This document shows positions 12,809 to 25,561 of a DNA stretch of 64,000 bases, one piece after another; positions within the stretch are counted from its first letter, which is position 1, and every line of letters begins with the position of its first letter. The notes below the pieces were generated by a model. It was not told where the DNA came from, made no database searches, and was given only the letters and a program-made list of their open reading frames with translations. Source of the stretch: Diprion similis (taxonomy: Eukaryota > Arthropoda > Insecta > Hymenoptera > Diprionidae); NCBI RefSeq assembly GCF_021155765.1, contig NC_060106.1, positions 10,609,501-10,673,500 on the forward strand. Direction: 5' to 3'. The position numbers and the translations under genes were made by a program.

Positions 12809-15800
12809 CTAATTTCGAAGATTTGCTTGAAGCATCATGCAATTCCGAATAAGTTCAACGCCGTCGATTGATATCTGGATTAATTGCCAAGTTAAAATTC
12901 TGTATATAATCGATTTAACAGCAGCCTTTCGTGACCTCACCTTCAACATTCCGATTTGCTCCGATTGTACCGGATTCATAATTATCAGTGCGATGTTTTT
13001 CAATCCATCGCCTAATGCGTACTCTCGTATGTTAAGGTCAGCATGCCTAGAGATTATAACAGCGTCATCGAGTAGAAACAACAAACATGTAATCAATCAG
13101 TTAAATGTCCGATAAAGAATTGGCGACTGAAACGGATCACTGACCCAACTTCGATGCACTCTTTGCGATCCATTTCCTCGGGAATTGGTTCACTCACTAT
13201 AAGAAATCTGATTACTGGGCTTGACGCTCCGGTCAACATGGCATTCAACATCAATCTCTGCGAATTATGATATTCCTCGTCAACTTGGAAATCTGTAAGT
13301 GTATTTTCCGACTTTACACCTCGAAACGACCTTATTGTTCAAGGTACACGGACTTGTGAGTCAGCTGTATTAAATATGAAATACGCAATTGGTGATTTGA
13401 TAAACCTTACGTCTAGTAAAATTATAGAACATCGTTTCATCCTTATTCTTTGGCTTGGGTAATGAGTGGGTCTCCATATCGGCCCCTTGATGTCCGAGAA
13501 AAGAATATTCAATGTACAGCAACTGAATTTCCGGATTATTCATGATACTACTTTTCTCGAAAAGGTTCATCGACTGGATTGTTATAGTAATCGGATACTT
13601 GGGTGATGCTACCTGAAAAATAGAATTTTAAACGATTCTCTTTTTGCCCCTCCTCAATAGCGCGTTAATCACTTTCAAAATAATTACAGAACAACATCTT
13701 ATTACCACATCTTTGTTCACTGCCGTGTCCTGGATATTTTCAGCGCTCGAGTTGTCGGATTTTGCTGCAAAGCCTGTAAGGAATGTGATATGCACATATT
13801 TATTTTACCGATACTTGCAGACTTGGAACACACTACGCGAAACGTTATTTCCGATTTACACGCTGATACTGTTAGGGGTGCAGTTACGTTTATATTTTTC
13901 CCACTTCTCATCGGAAATTACCGCCCCCAAGTCGTTTGACGTGCTTTCGGTTCCGTGAAGAGCCGATCTATCAGTTTGCTGGCAAAATACAAACAAAACT
14001 GTCACATTCCGTAATAAACAGTAGTAAAAAGTAAGAGTAACAGTGGAAAATGTGGCCTCCTTACATTCTTCAAGACATTGTTGAACTCGGTGATACTTGT
14101 CGATTCAATCTGTTGACTGCTGTCCAATTTACTTTGCAAACTTGCGAGTCTAAAATCACGAAGTGACGTAAGAGATTAATGCGCGATTTATGTGATAAAT
14201 GCCCTCAACAATTTTCCCTTTATTCCCAATTCACCGTCATCCCTTGTTTGAGACAAATTACTTTAGTTTTATAAATAAAAATTCATTACACATTCTCAAT
14301 CATCGAACGATTTTTCCAACTCACCTGTCGTAGGTGGACGTACTCGCTCCAGCATCACTTTTCAGAGAGTCATTGCCGTTGATCGTATTCGATGACATGT
14401 AGAAACCGTCGCGGCCACGTTTGGCGTCTGGCTGTGTTTCCTCTGGATTTTCACTACGGTATTCCGTTTGTTTATCAAACTTCTGAGCAGGGTCCGCTTG
14501 ATTCTCCAGCTCTACTATCGTGTTGGTAAAACGTGATGAACGGGATGATTAAGTGTCTGCAGTGAAATATGATGACCTACCAGCTTCCTGAATTGTGTTC
14601 AATCGATTACTGTTGACCGTCGTCAACTGCTTCAATGGGTCTATAGGCAGTTCTTGCGATGTTTCCTGTCGCTTATCGCGAACTGACGAGGCGATCAGTT
14701 CGGGGTGAGTATACGAATCGTCCCGAGAGTTGGTGCGCTTTGATGATGAGCTTTTTTTCGGGACCACAAACGATGCTGTATCTTCGTTCTGCAAGCTGGC
14801 CGGCATCTGTATTATCTGTTTTCTCGAAACGGGCAGTGCCAAGCCACAACGGTCTTTGAACCTATCCACCAAACCAATGTCACAGCTGAGCCGAACCCAC
14901 AATGATAACTGTCCAAAATTAGCGCCACACGAGCATGGCATGAGGCTGAAAACTGGCGTTACGTAGTGAAGCTTATTTTGCGGATAATCCAAAATATCTT
15001 TGACGCTGAGCTGCGCCTTTGCTATCGTGAACGTCTCTTCGTCTCGATTAATCAGGTGGACTTGAAAAATAATTTTTTCTCGAAGTACGCAATCGAAAAA
15101 ACTCTGCAGCTCGCACACTCGATACACTGATGACGAATTGAAGCTCAGCGAAGGATACTTCGACATCGGGGTCATCGCCGTTTCTTGGCCCCATATGTCC
15201 CAGCTGATAAACACAGCTGCATCCTCCAAGTCGTTTTTGAATATACTCTGTGCGGCCTGAAATCCGTGTGCATGAATTTAGAAAAGAATTTGTCGCCAAG
15301 TTTTATTCGAAAACGATTCCGTGCCTACACCTTTGCAGATAGTTGCAGAGACAGTATGTGGATCTCGACGAGTCCTTGTCCCTCTGTGATGAGCATCGGA
15401 AAAGCAGAGATTTCGCACAGCACAGGTGTATCACCGCATTCGTTCGATGGATGACAATCGCTTCCACAGCAAGAAACGCTTGTCTGAAACATTTTTGGAA
15501 AGCGAAAAAGTATTTTTTTACAATTTTTTTTTTAAGATATACTCAATTTTTTAAATTTTTATTTCAAATACTTGAAAATCATTTACTACTGGTATGTAAT
15601 AAATCTAGAGTATTTCTCAAGGTTGCGAAAGCGTCAATACAACGAATTCTGAGGAGAAGTAGCTTACCTCCTTGTAAACACTGCCCGGATTATATCGTAC
15701 ATGTAAAAGCTCCTTGCATTTTTCCAGTTCATCCGAGATCGCTTCTGGACTTTTGCAAATCGATGATTGCAATTCTTTTCCAATCCCCGGATTCATTTCA

Positions 15801-18800
15801 CTCCAATGGTCGCGGCATTCATCATCGCATTCGCACTTGCTGTCTCTACGTTCATATCATTACCATTGGAGTACCCAGACATTACATCGAAACCAAAATA
15901 CAGCACGAACATATCAGAATGATTTTTGAATTTGGTATTATCTGGGTACAAATTACATAGCAGTATCAATTTTACAAGTCCCAAAAGTTTTCGAGCTACA
16001 ATGAACAGATAGTGAAATGAGAAGATCCAGGATTTAATAACGTTGATTCCTTACCGCCCCATAAACATGGACTTAAAGGTCTCCTGAATCGCCAAACCGA
16101 TTTCTCCGACTCTGCCGAGCTTGCCGTCCGTCGGATTACTGGAGTTCGAAACATGTTTTCTTTCTAAAAGTGCCAAACACGGTTCGGGTTCCGGTGTACA
16201 ACAGCCGTAACCGCAATCCTTCGTGGCGCAGCATCTGTGATTTGAATCGCAGGTACAGCACATGGTCTCAGTGAATTTGTGCAGCGGATTCCGTTCCTTG
16301 TTACTTCGCCCCTCCGAAATCTGTGTTTTGCTGTAGAGATCCATTAATTTTTCGCACAAACTTTCGCCGGTTTGATTTCCCTCGTATCCTTTTTCCGAAA
16401 TTTTATCTGAGGCTGCATCATGCGGTTGATATTTGAAAGAATTGCAATTCTCCGTGCTGCACGTTACTGGCAATTTATCACATGAGTAATTCCTGTATTT
16501 AGTCTTGGACATAATCTCGCTGTAGCACTTTAAGATTTCAAATAGCGATAAAAGGATATGTTTCGGATCGAAGGATTCGGTCTGTTCGTGACATTGGGCT
16601 TCTTCGTCGGCCGGAGTTGACGGGACATCCGTTAAGGCAACAGCATCGTTTGAACGTGACAGCGGAATTTCAGGCCGCCTAATTTAATGGGACATGAACG
16701 TATTTATTGAGGGCTCAAGAAAAGAGTCAATTTACTATACGGACTCGAGGCCGTCGGAGACCAAACAAATGTCATTAATTCTATTTATCGACCACAGACG
16801 CGTACGTATATTTAAGGAGCAAACAATATTGACCCGCAAACTAATTCGAAACTTTTGGCCGATTTATACGGCTAGAATAACACAACGTACCGAATCATTA
16901 ATTATGTACTTTCAAATCATCTAACGTGTAGTTGAACAACTACAATATAAAAAGTTGTGAACTTCACGGTGAGATTTGGAGTTATCATTTATGTAGGATA
17001 AATTATTACGATGAAATACAAAATATTGTACAATTATTGTAATAGTTGTAGAACAATTTCTTAATATACGTCCACTTGCAACTAGTTGGAGTTAATATTA
17101 GGGTACAAATGATCTCGCGTTTTATTAACTATTATACTAACTATTATGTAAGTAAATTCGAAGCTACAGATAAGGTAAAGTATCGTATACAAGATAGATA
17201 CTATTTTCGACTGTCCGCTGCTCGCCGGTATAAATCAAGGAAAATAGTAACAAAAAAAAAAAAAGGCAAATAAAATCATTCAAACCTTGATAAAAAGTTT
17301 CCGAAATATAAGCTGAGTCTCAATTATACTTTCTATTGGATTCTACAGTCACAAATTACAAGTCAGCGCAGTTTATTTTTTGGAAGAATAACGTCAATTG
17401 CTTGTCAAACGCACATACTTTAAGACAAGATTGTAATGAAAGAGTTAATGAAACTCGAAAACCGTACGAAATGAAACGTGCGTGGACGGGAGTAAGAATT
17501 TTTGCTGGAGTAGCAAAAGCTTCGAGAAAAAAAGCTTAGCTTTCGGTTATCTCAGTAACAGAGGAAAGCGATTTCGTCGTACTTGCAAAATTGTCGCTAT
17601 ATACTGCAGCGAACTTGCTTGTCATTTGTGCAGTTACTTTTCGTAACCGACCAGCGAATCTCTATTTCCGTGTAATGCGGAGAAACGTGAAACCTCAGTG
17701 ACCTCGCGTACGATCCGCTGACGTTGCTTTACGAGCCAAAATGACGTATCGACAAAATTCTATCGTCATTTACGAGACCAAGACAACCCACGATTGAGAG
17801 CGAAAGCGAAACTTTAAGCCTTCGTCAAAAGCAGCTAGAATTACCGAACAGCAATGTTTCAAGATTAATAACTTGCCTATAGGGCTCGGGGTATTTCGAA
17901 GCGTCATTTTGACCGCTGGCAACATCAATCTGCCGCATTCTCGCGGCATTCTGTGCCTCCAGTGGTGTACTTATCTGGGCCTGATCCAGCAGTTTGAGCA
18001 TTTTTTCACGCGACATAGATGGACTCTGAGTACGTTGGGGCTGTTTTGTCTTGCTATCGACTCTCCTATAAATCGTGCGAGAATTTGGTCGAGAGTTTGG
18101 CCTGCTCTGGCCGCTGGGGCGATTTTTTACTTCCACTTTCTTCCTGGCGGTATTTTCTGGGCTAGAATCTTTTTTCGAAAATTTCAAGTTGCGCGTCTGG
18201 CTATTATCCGCATAATGCTCGTCATGTCCGCTTTCGAAGAGCGGCTCCTTTTCCTCGTCAGATAGTGCGGACAGACTGCTGGATCCAACTGATGTCCCGA
18301 TGTTTTTATCGGCCTGTTTCAGTTCCGTCTGGGTTCCCTTTGCGAGGATTCGTCCGCCTTCGCCTCGATTCTAAAATTCGAACGTATGGCGAACAATGCC
18401 TGATTTTAATGATCAATACAAACCGTCAGCGCGGATCGTCTTCGTGGCTTTCTCTTCAACTCACCTGCACCAGCTGCGTCGTCAGGTTGTCCATGTTCTT
18501 CTGCAGCTCTTCAAGCTTCTTTATCAACTTGTCGTTCGCCACTCTCAGCGCTGCGTGCGATGCCTGCTCCGACTGGAAGGCGTTTTTCAGACTCTGCTTC
18601 TCCTGCATACACTCGGCCACCTTCCGCTTCAATTCCACGTTCTCCAGCTCAATCTGGCCGAACTTTGAGCTGACTGAAATCAACTCGCTGTTGTGCTGCT
18701 GAAGGATCTTCATCTCATTACTGAGATCCCTTATCTGTTCCTGCTTTTCTCGCAAACTCAATTGCGAGTCTTTGGCACTTCTTAACTGCTCGTCTACTTC

Positions 18801-20420
18801 GGACAAGCGTTGCTTCTGAGACACCAACGCCGTTGTCATTTCTCTGTTGTTTCTGAAAAAAACGAAATGTTTTAATCTTCGAATAAACATACCCGATGGT
18901 TTACAAATTCTCTCGCACACACTTTGTCGTCTCTTCCAGAAGTCTTTTCAAGTCTCCTATCTGAGCGTGGAGCGTTTCGTTCACGGCTTGTACTGATATC
19001 AGTTTATCGTTGGTTTGTTTCATCTGACGCCATATCCGGATGTACTCTACATTTTCCTGGACTTTTTCCCTTTGTATGCCAGCCGTGTGTGCCGCGATCT
19101 GACCCTCGAGATCGGTTATCCGGGTCATCATTTCATTTCTCTGCGTCTCGAGTTCCTGAAATCAATACAGGAATGCTGTTGACTTGTCCCAGAATTCTAT
19201 TCTGTTATGACTAGTCTATAAACTTTACTCTATGCGTACCTCAATTTTCACGAGATAATTCTGTACGTCGTTATCATCAACTACATTTTGTGGAGGTTGT
19301 TGATTATACTTTGTTCGAGCACTTTCGCTCCGATACGTCCTGAGAAAAATTTACACAGTTATTGAACGATACATTATTAATTATGAACAGGCAAGAGAAA
19401 AAAAAATTCTAAAGTGAATGCCCGTTCACAAACTCACGTAGGACCTGAAGATACGCCACTTGGAATACGTCGGCATCGTGACGGTGACCTAGGACCCCTA
19501 TGACTTAGCAATTGGTTTTTCAACGTGTAGGCTTTGTCTTTTAACTGAAAAGAATAAGTAAAATTTACTTCAATATTTCTCATAATTATATTTATATGGG
19601 CTTGATGTTACTGAAATTTTGTTATTTTATCGACTTTTTTTCAAACAAAACATCCAGTCAGCCGGCCAAACGCCATATGTCGTTTCAGCTCTACCGATAT
19701 GATAACAATTATTGAAGCTGAACATACACTTACGAGTATTTTCAGAAAAAGCTTTACGAGTATAAAGATACTGAGATCTAATTATATTCTGTGAAGTGTA
19801 TAAGTATTTGTATTCTAATGACAGATTAAACTGGGGAACGTAAAGGAAGGTGATTGTTTAAATATAAAAGTAAACATTCAATTTCCGTTACTCTAGCATT
19901 TTCTAGCTCCAGCCGGGCGATTCTCTCTCGTTCATCGTTAATTGTAAGAACGGCAGGACAGGTTCTGGAGGAGGCTGCGGATCGCATTAATTTTGTCGCT
20001 AGCCTCTTGATCTTATCTTCCTGACTGTTGGACAATTTCTTCAGACCTTGGACCTCTTCCAGCAGCCTCAAGTACCTGTCTTCTAATTGGTAACGGTCGA
20101 GCTTGCAAACGACGTGACGTTCTCTGGGATCTAGTGTTGTTTTTACATGAAAATTTAAAGTTGAAATTATTCTTAAAATAAAATACTTGTTCCACACGAT
20201 ACTATCTAGAATTAATAAGTACACAGAGAAATTGTTATCGTGGCAGTTATCGTAAAAGTAGATTAGGTCTGTCTACAGTCTACAGGATATATTGAATGTA
20301 TTGAGTAATCAGTAAGCAATACGCAGGTATCAAGTAACCTATCTCGCTGGAGCATCGAACGCTTCCGTAGCAGGAATCATCTTTAACTGGAAGAATGTCA
20401 CGGTTCGGATCGTCCGCCAT
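12809..20420 (-). CDS. Rpgrip1l: RPGRIP1L / protein fantom, ciliary transition-zone scaffold
   Basis: Minus-strand exons: 20420-20339, 20130-19892, 19544-19438, 19339-19240, 19155-18905, 18852-18465, 18370-17845, 16678-16055, 15845-15668, 15483-15331, 15256-14581, 14514-14325, 14149-14065, 13978-13888, 13773-13706, 13612-13411, 13292-13145, 13046-12941 and 12874-12809, about 1,426 codons. The N-terminus has ILPVKDDS, then LEDRYLRL and SQEDKIKRLATKL, hallmark RPGRIP1/RPGRIP1L sequences. Coiled coil covers roughly residues 28-400. A C2 domain lies at about 865-1010 (GLVEIHIL to LSLWVRL). The C-terminal RPGR-interacting domain is at about 1253-1425 (YIEYSFLGH, SLPKPK, YNFTR, VIRFLIVSEP). RPGRIP1L family proteins act as NPHP/MKS-module scaffolds at the ciliary transition zone. 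The link 17845 to 16678 does not keep phase, so a small exon is missing there. Oddities are a cysteine-rich insert and no visible second C2 domain. Confidence 0.93.
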
Positions 20421-21885
20421 TGGCCTCGTTTGCAGATTACATTTTTCTCACACGCATCTCGAGTACTTCCGGTTTACAGATTGAACCGATTAAAGCGATG
20501 TATTCTGAAAGACAAATCGAATACAAGTAAACATGCGTTAATATAATTTATAATATCAATCGAAATATTTCATCGAATCAGCTGCCTCAGCTCTGTATGA
20601 GAACATGAGCCAGCAAATAAAGTTTATGAAACAGTGTTAATTGCACATCTGATTAGTTTAATTCGGCTAGTCGTTTCAAATTTTCGACGTACTTATCATG
20701 CTACCGATCGATGCCTCAGTTTTTGATACGTTTTTTGATATCCTGCAAAATATTGGCGCGAAGAGTAACGTGTCCAAAATATAGCCATATAAGGAAATTT
20801 CGCACTGTAGGAGCGATAAATTTGGGGCGCGAATGCGATGTAACGCGCAAGCCTGCGAGGTTCTATCAAATTTCAATTCGAGCCTGTTTCAAACGGTAAT
20901 TCTAAATTACCAAACCTATGAAGCGTAGAGCATAGTTTCAAATACATGTTCCATTGGTCATTGGTAGCCCGGTGTTGACGAATAGATAAAAATAAATGTT
21001 AAAACTGTATTATCGTGAAATGTAAACCACGCCTGCATGGTGAGTGTGCATCGAGAGAAGACGAGCGGGGCCGATGACGCCCGAGTGAAACAAACCGTGA
21101 CAAGGTTGATGCAGTAAAGGCTTTTCCGCCGGGGTTTTATCGCGTTATTGGATTTGCAATTGGGATTGTCACTTTGCAATGTGAATCCTGGTGAGGATAA
21201 ATCAAACTACTGCAATCAGGCTGACAGCTGACCGTTGACCCACTTTTTTCGCGTTTGGATAATAGAAGAGATATATTATTTGTTTAAGATTAATTAATTA
21301 ATGTAACAGGAGTGATTTGAAAGTCCAAGAATTACGATTTGCCTCTATTAAAATTCAAAAGTTAGGTTATGTGGTGATAAAATGGCGTCGACAACCATGC
21401 TCTGACGTCATGAGGACATTTTCCAATACTCGCGCCGGTCGCAAGGATTCTTGGGTAATTCGAAGTTCTCAGTATCATACTAAAAATTATGGGCTTGACT
21501 AGTGAATCACTCAACTAAGTAGTAAGCCCAATATTTTCAGGTATACGAATTTGATATGCCGTTACTTTCTGCGACATAGAGTGTAACCCAACTGAATCCA
21601 CAAACTACTGGAAAGAATCAGAGTAAATTCGGAAACAATCTCGAATCGGCGCAGAAATCGTCGAGTCATTTAGTCAATTCACGATCGAGCGACGACATCG
21701 AGATTAACATTAAAACAAATTTTTCGTGAAAAAGATTTGAACGCGGCACTTGGAGCGCGGAAGGCGAGTCGGTGAAAGGCAGATTGGCCGCATTCGCATT
21801 GGCGGTGAGCCTATGCCTATGAGCCTGTACTTCATGAGCCTTGGTTTGACACATCGGCCGAGTGTGCGTGCAGTGAAAAGGTAAG
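20421..21885. promoter_or_regulatory. Divergent intergenic region between RPGRIP1L and capping protein alpha
   Basis: The starts of the two genes face away from each other across about 1.5 kb. Both 5' UTRs and promoters should lie here. I see no open frame with support, no clear TATA box and no long repeat. A convincing RFX X-box for the ciliary gene was not found by eye. Confidence 0.5.
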
Positions 21886-23755
21886 ATGGCGACGGACGGA
21901 GATGTGGTGATCCCCGATCAAGAAAAAGTGCGAATAGTTTCGGATTTTATACTACACTCACCCCCGGGTGAGTTTAACGAAGTTTTTAACGATGTGAGGG
22001 TTCTACTGAACAACGACAACCTCTTGAAAGAAGGCGCGTCCGGGGCATTTGCTCAATACAACAAGGACCAGCTTACGCCTGTTAAGGTACACCTATTCTA
22101 TTCTATTCTATTCTCCCCGCGATAACGGCGAGTGATTATGACGACGAAAACGATGCTTTAATATATTTGAAAAGGTTTTGTCTTGCCGATCTTGCGCGTC
22201 AATGCATTCTCGATACTTTTTGACGGGTTGAAAATTCGTAGTATCAGTTTTTCACCGTTCGAGTATCTCGAGCAAGTGACGTTTCGTTTCGATTGAAATT
22301 AGAACGCTGCACTAACCGGATCCGGCAATCGCGGAAGCGCGATACAATTGTTGATATTCAAATTCGAAAAAATGCGACAACACCATTGTTACACGTTGGA
22401 ATGAACACACCTGATGGTCTTTGTATGCTTTAGCAATGCACGATGACTCATGTTTGACAGATGATTTGCAGATAGTGGTCAACCACTGCATAGCGATACA
22501 TAGATTCCATCACAATCCATTCGTAGAAACATTCTTCCTCTTTGCAACAGATAATACAAGTTTTCCATGGTCGTGTGAATGTCTATCGAAACAGATCACC
22601 AGTCAGGAGTTTTATCAAATTGTGTGTGAACGTTACAGATAACATGCGATTACAAAACATAATTGTACATTCATCACGGCTTATTTAAATATGTATTAAA
22701 GTATTCGAGCACAACAGTATGAGAGTCGATTCATGTTTCGGATTATCTTATTTTTCCGTATTAAAGAAACTATACCATCCTCTAAAAATTATAAAATTTA
22801 TACCCATTCTGTGTGATGTCGTTTTTCAAACATTTAAAATCTGAGTTGCACATACTTGTATAGATTAAGATAAGTTTGACGTAATACAATAATCTTCCTT
22901 GAACATAATGTGACAATAATTAGGCTCATCGGTTTAATTATATTGTAAATGAATCAAGGTCGAGGGTACCGAATTTCCTGTCCTCATTACTGAGCACAAT
23001 GACTTGGGGGGTCAAAGGTTTTACGATGCTCGAAGCAAGCAGAGTTTCAAATATGACCATCTCAGAAAGGAAGCTCAGGACTATGAGCCATACGAACCAG
23101 ACACGGTCGCCGAACCCTGGAGATCTGCACTTCAGGAAGAATTAGCCACGTACACTCAAAATCATTATAGGCACGGTACTTCCTCTGTATTTGGAAAAAG
23201 TCAAGGAGGTATGTATAGAATGAAGATTGAAACTATTTTTTAATCTGAATAAACCATGGAGAAAACTTTTTTCTTTAATACTCGAGTGTCGAATCATCAA
23301 GACTGTATGTATTAAAAGGCAGTGAACTTATTTCAGGTAACGTAACGCTAACTGCCTGCATAGAAGATCATCAATTTCAACCAAAAAACTTCTGGAACGG
23401 ACGTTGGCGTTCGGTATGGTCGGTGAATTTTAATACCGGTTCCGGTAACGCAGAACTGAGGGGTAGCCTCAAAGTTCAAGTTCATTACTATGAGGACGGA
23501 AACGTGCAGTTGGTGAGCAGCAAAGAAGTGAAAGAGAGCCTGCCGATAACAACAGAGAAACAAACGGCGAAGGAACTAATCCGATTGCTAGAGGAAGCTG
23601 AAAACGATTATCAAACAGCTATTTCGGAAAATTATCAAACCATGTCAGACACAACGTTCAAAGCTCTACGGAGGCAACTTCCTGTTATGCGAACGAAAAT
23701 TGACTGGAGCAACTTCATGTCGTACAGTATTGGCAAACAGCTTAAGAGCCAATAA
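21886..23755 (+). CDS. cpa: F-actin-capping protein subunit alpha
   Basis: Three coding exons, 21886-22086, 22959-23208 and 23337-23755, give about 289 aa, normal for the family (about 286). The ATG in AAGATGGCGACG has a good start context. Recognisable stretches are [50 protein letters not shown] and DHLRKEA, then [13 protein letters not shown] and the C-terminal [14 protein letters not shown]. The C-terminal tentacle with conserved basic residues is present. The protein pairs with the beta subunit and caps barbed ends of actin filaments in the cytoplasm. Both introns keep phase (0, then 1). A downstream 3' UTR carries AATAAA at 23894 and 24024. Nothing looks broken. Confidence 0.97.
22087..22958 (+). 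other. Intron 1 of capping protein alpha
   Basis: It begins GTACAC and ends AATCAAG. Just after the donor is a short run of about four TATTC units (22094-22115). No other feature is visible. Confidence 0.7.
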
Positions 23756-25407
23756 AGACAGATTATTTATATCTCTTATTAAGAAAATTAATTAAAAAGC
23801 GCATACTGCTGCATTGGAGAAAGTCTGGAGGTGTGATGTGTATGGAGACAAAGGTGTGCTAAAAAAAAAAAGAAGCAAAACATAATAAGAAATAATAAAC
23901 ATTTGACAGAAGCTCATACACATGCCCTAGTACTACGCTAGTTATTTCTTAGACCGGGCCATATTCAAAGACAAGGTGTTAGAAAGAATGTGCAAATAAT
24001 GTATTATTATACAGTATAAAAAGAATAAATTTAACTCTAAAAAAAGTAATAATAATAATGACGTCTGTGGATACGGCCCGCTATTTTTATCAAACTTTAT
24101 ATTACACGAAGTATAAATAAATATCTACAATTTTGTTAAGACACATTGTTTTATAATTATTACATCTATTATAGCTAATATGTTGCTAGGATCAATTGAA
24201 GTGGAATAAAATAAAATTTAATACACATAAACTTGATTGGTGTATTGGTTACTTTATAGTTACACAGAATTGATTGTTGTGCCAAGTGAAATATTGGCAA
24301 ATATTTTGGTGCTATCGCTTAGCACACATTACACAGCCAGACACAAACACGCGGAAACGAAAACTAAGAAAATACATAATGCATACATTGTACATTGTAG
24401 AACGTAGTCTATAGCCTGCTGGAGCCTTAATCTGTTCACATTTTTGGTTGAGACGGTATTGTGTACATAAGTTATTGAATTCGGGTCGATGAATGTGGTG
24501 AAAATGACGAAAAAAATAAATAAACATAAAAACGAATGCAGAGAAAAAAAATATCCCGATATTCGCCACTGCCCCTCAAACCACAGATAATAGTTGCCTA
24601 CATTGAATCAATATTGAATTTAGGGTAATATTTACAATCTAGTGTATCGTTAAATAAGTGAAGCATGTCCTGATGTAAAGAAGAAAAAAGAAACAAAAAT
24701 AAAATAAAATAAAATCAACACACAAGAAATACGGTTATATCAATTAAATTATGTATTATTCAATGTTACTATTGAGTAAATAAAGTGACGTGACACTTTG
24801 GAAACTTGGCTCTGTATTTATGTATATTACGCATACATATAAAGCTATATGATTATATGAAAATCACTATCCCAAGATGTATTGCTATTTTGCTTTATAT
24901 TGTATGAATTATTTTATTACACTATGATTGATAAATAAGTTTAATATTTATAAATGTTATACTAAGGTCTTTGGATTTGTAATCACCGAAAACAATCATT
25001 GTTTCTAGGATTTTATTTTCTAATAAAACTCATGCAATCTTAGGTAGTGAATAAATGTTATTTTCAGGGAAAAAAAGAACATTAAATGAATTCAGAGATA
25101 ATAAAATAACTGCATACGAACATCTAGACCTTCGTATATCCAATTATCATAAAACCTTGTAAACTTAACGCATATCGTCCAAATCTATAACAATATCGCA
25201 AATACGAACTATCGCGTTTATCTTCGCTTTTAAGAGTAGAAAAACGTACCTTAATTTTCTTTTGCATCATCTCATTTCGTTAGACTCACTACAAACGCGG
25301 AACGAGAGTAAAAACTCTGTACACATTACGATTAATGGATAAAAAACATTGAGCATGTCGTCGCGACAAATTTTTACATATGCCGCCATGTTTGTTTACA
25401 TGCTTAG
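23756..25407. other. 3' UTR of capping protein alpha and intergenic DNA
   Basis: Very AT-rich sequence with several AATAAA signals on the plus strand (23894, 24024 and others), consistent with a long 3' UTR. No open frame here has splice support or a domain. Confidence 0.55.
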
Positions 25408-25409
25408 AA

Positions 25410-25443
25410 ATTGCCTAGCAACCTAGCAACCAGCGATCACGTG
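25410..25443. promoter_or_regulatory. X-box-like palindrome and E-box upstream of QNG1
   Basis: ATTGCCTAGCAACC at 25410-25423 resembles the RFX X-box half-site arrangement, with a second partial copy (CTAGCAACC) directly after. CACGTG follows at 25438-25443. The cluster sits about 120-150 bp before the QNG1 ATG. The sites are seen; their use is inference. Confidence 0.35.
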
Positions 25444-25561
25444 ACTAGCAATGGAGCCGAATTCAGGCGAACTGTCATCCCTGTCATAAAGTGATAAGGA
25501 ATTTTTACGGGGCTTGTCCGTTATCACATTTCTGATTGCTAATCCTTGGCAGTGACAACTA

